Assembly: GCF_018729455.1 (NCBI RefSeq)
Contig: NZ_JAHHZF010000003.1
Span: 285,052-349,051, forward strand
DNA length: 64,000 bases
Source: Prosthecodimorpha staleyi
Lineage (GTDB): Bacteria > Pseudomonadota > Alphaproteobacteria > Rhizobiales > Ancalomicrobiaceae
Direction of reading: 5' to 3'
Position numbers and translations under genes: made by a program. Below are positions 63,827 through 64,000 of the stretch, one piece after another. The notes below the pieces were generated by a model. It was not told where the DNA came from and did not search any database. It was given only the letters and a program-made list of their open reading frames with translations. Position 1 is the first letter of the stretch, and each line of letters begins with the position of its first letter.

Positions 63827-64000
63827 TCAGGTCCCCTCGACGGCCGGTGCGGGCCGCGACAGCGCGTCGACGCCACGGATCACGAAGGCCAGCCCCTGCA
63901 GGGCGAGCAGCAGCACGAAGGCCAGGATCTCGCATTTCAGGAGCCAGACCGCCGGCAGGCCGGCCGTCTCCGCCGAGCCCTCCAGGATCGCGACCGACTT
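63827..64000 (-). CDS. TRAP transporter small permease (DctQ type), C-terminal end
   Basis: Only the last 57 codons are in the window; the frame is open to base 64000. The sequence (LPAVWLLKCEILAFVLLLAL then QGLAFVIRGVDALS) is the typical final membrane helix of DctQ subunits. It lies immediately upstream of the large permease gene. The periplasmic binding protein is presumably further upstream outside the window. Confidence 0.85.
   Translation of the reverse strand, partial: KSVAILEGSAETAGLPAVWLLKCEILAFVLLLALQGLAFVIRGVDALSRPAPAVEGT

Overview
The window is very GC-rich chromosomal DNA from an alphaproteobacterium, most likely of the order Hyphomicrobiales (Rhizobiales). Supporting signs are a ChpT-type histidine phosphotransferase, an EipA/DUF1134 envelope protein, a phasin, DUF2336, a cheAWYBR cluster with a hybrid CheA, and a perfect TTAA-N7-TTAAC (CtrA-type) box upstream of flhA. 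Starts are often GTG, and ATGA or GTGA overlaps are common. I see no rRNA, tRNA, IS element, integrase or phage gene; genus was not resolved.

Region 1 (1-19 kb) is mainly housekeeping and motility: the end of an MCP-PilZ receptor, a P-loop sulfotransferase-like protein divergent from a trans-3-hydroxy-L-proline dehydratase, a GNAT acetyltransferase, a MipA/OmpV outer-membrane protein, an iron-type alcohol dehydrogenase, flhA, then cheR-cheB-cheY-cheW-cheA and chpT on the minus strand. A YHS-domain protein, EipA and a membrane-anchored coiled-coil protein follow.

Region 2 (18-37.6 kb) is catabolic. An RpiR-type regulator diverges from seven genes: an N-formylglutamate-amidohydrolase-like hydrolase, APC permease, glutamine-synthetase-like ligase, aldehyde dehydrogenase, iron-type alcohol dehydrogenase, APH-type kinase, and a dimethylglycine/sarcosine-dehydrogenase-like FAD/GcvT protein. 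A second run encodes a peptide-type ABC transporter (binding protein, two permeases, an unknown membrane protein, two ATPases) and a PLP-dependent decarboxylase. A nearly identical 14-base motif lies upstream of both runs. My working model is peptide or amine uptake, amino-acid decarboxylation and gamma-glutamyl-protected oxidation of an amine or amino-alcohol. This model is inference.

Region 3 (37.7-48.8 kb) is acid-sugar catabolism. kduI, kduD and kdgF (plus strand) process unsaturated uronates. On the minus strand a sugar ABC transporter (UgpC/MalK-type ATPase, binding protein, two permeases) runs into ltnD, otnI and otnK of four-carbon acid-sugar breakdown. A divergent LacI-family regulator sits next to a 16-base perfect palindrome. 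otnC is not in the window.

Region 4 (48.9-64 kb) has a phasin preceded by TGC-rich PhaR-like boxes, a pair of degenerate 97-bp intergenic repeats, a SoxYZ-like carrier, ubiK, a YbjN protein, proC, a DUF2336 protein, and rplY (with a terminator-like hairpin in its leader) with pth. A PhnA-like protein lacking the zinc-ribbon cysteines, ychF, a DUF4282 protein, two overlapping MaoC hydratases, a sugar-acid dehydratase, a second sulfotransferase-like protein and a TRAP transporter (large permease plus the end of the small permease, cut by the window edge) complete it.
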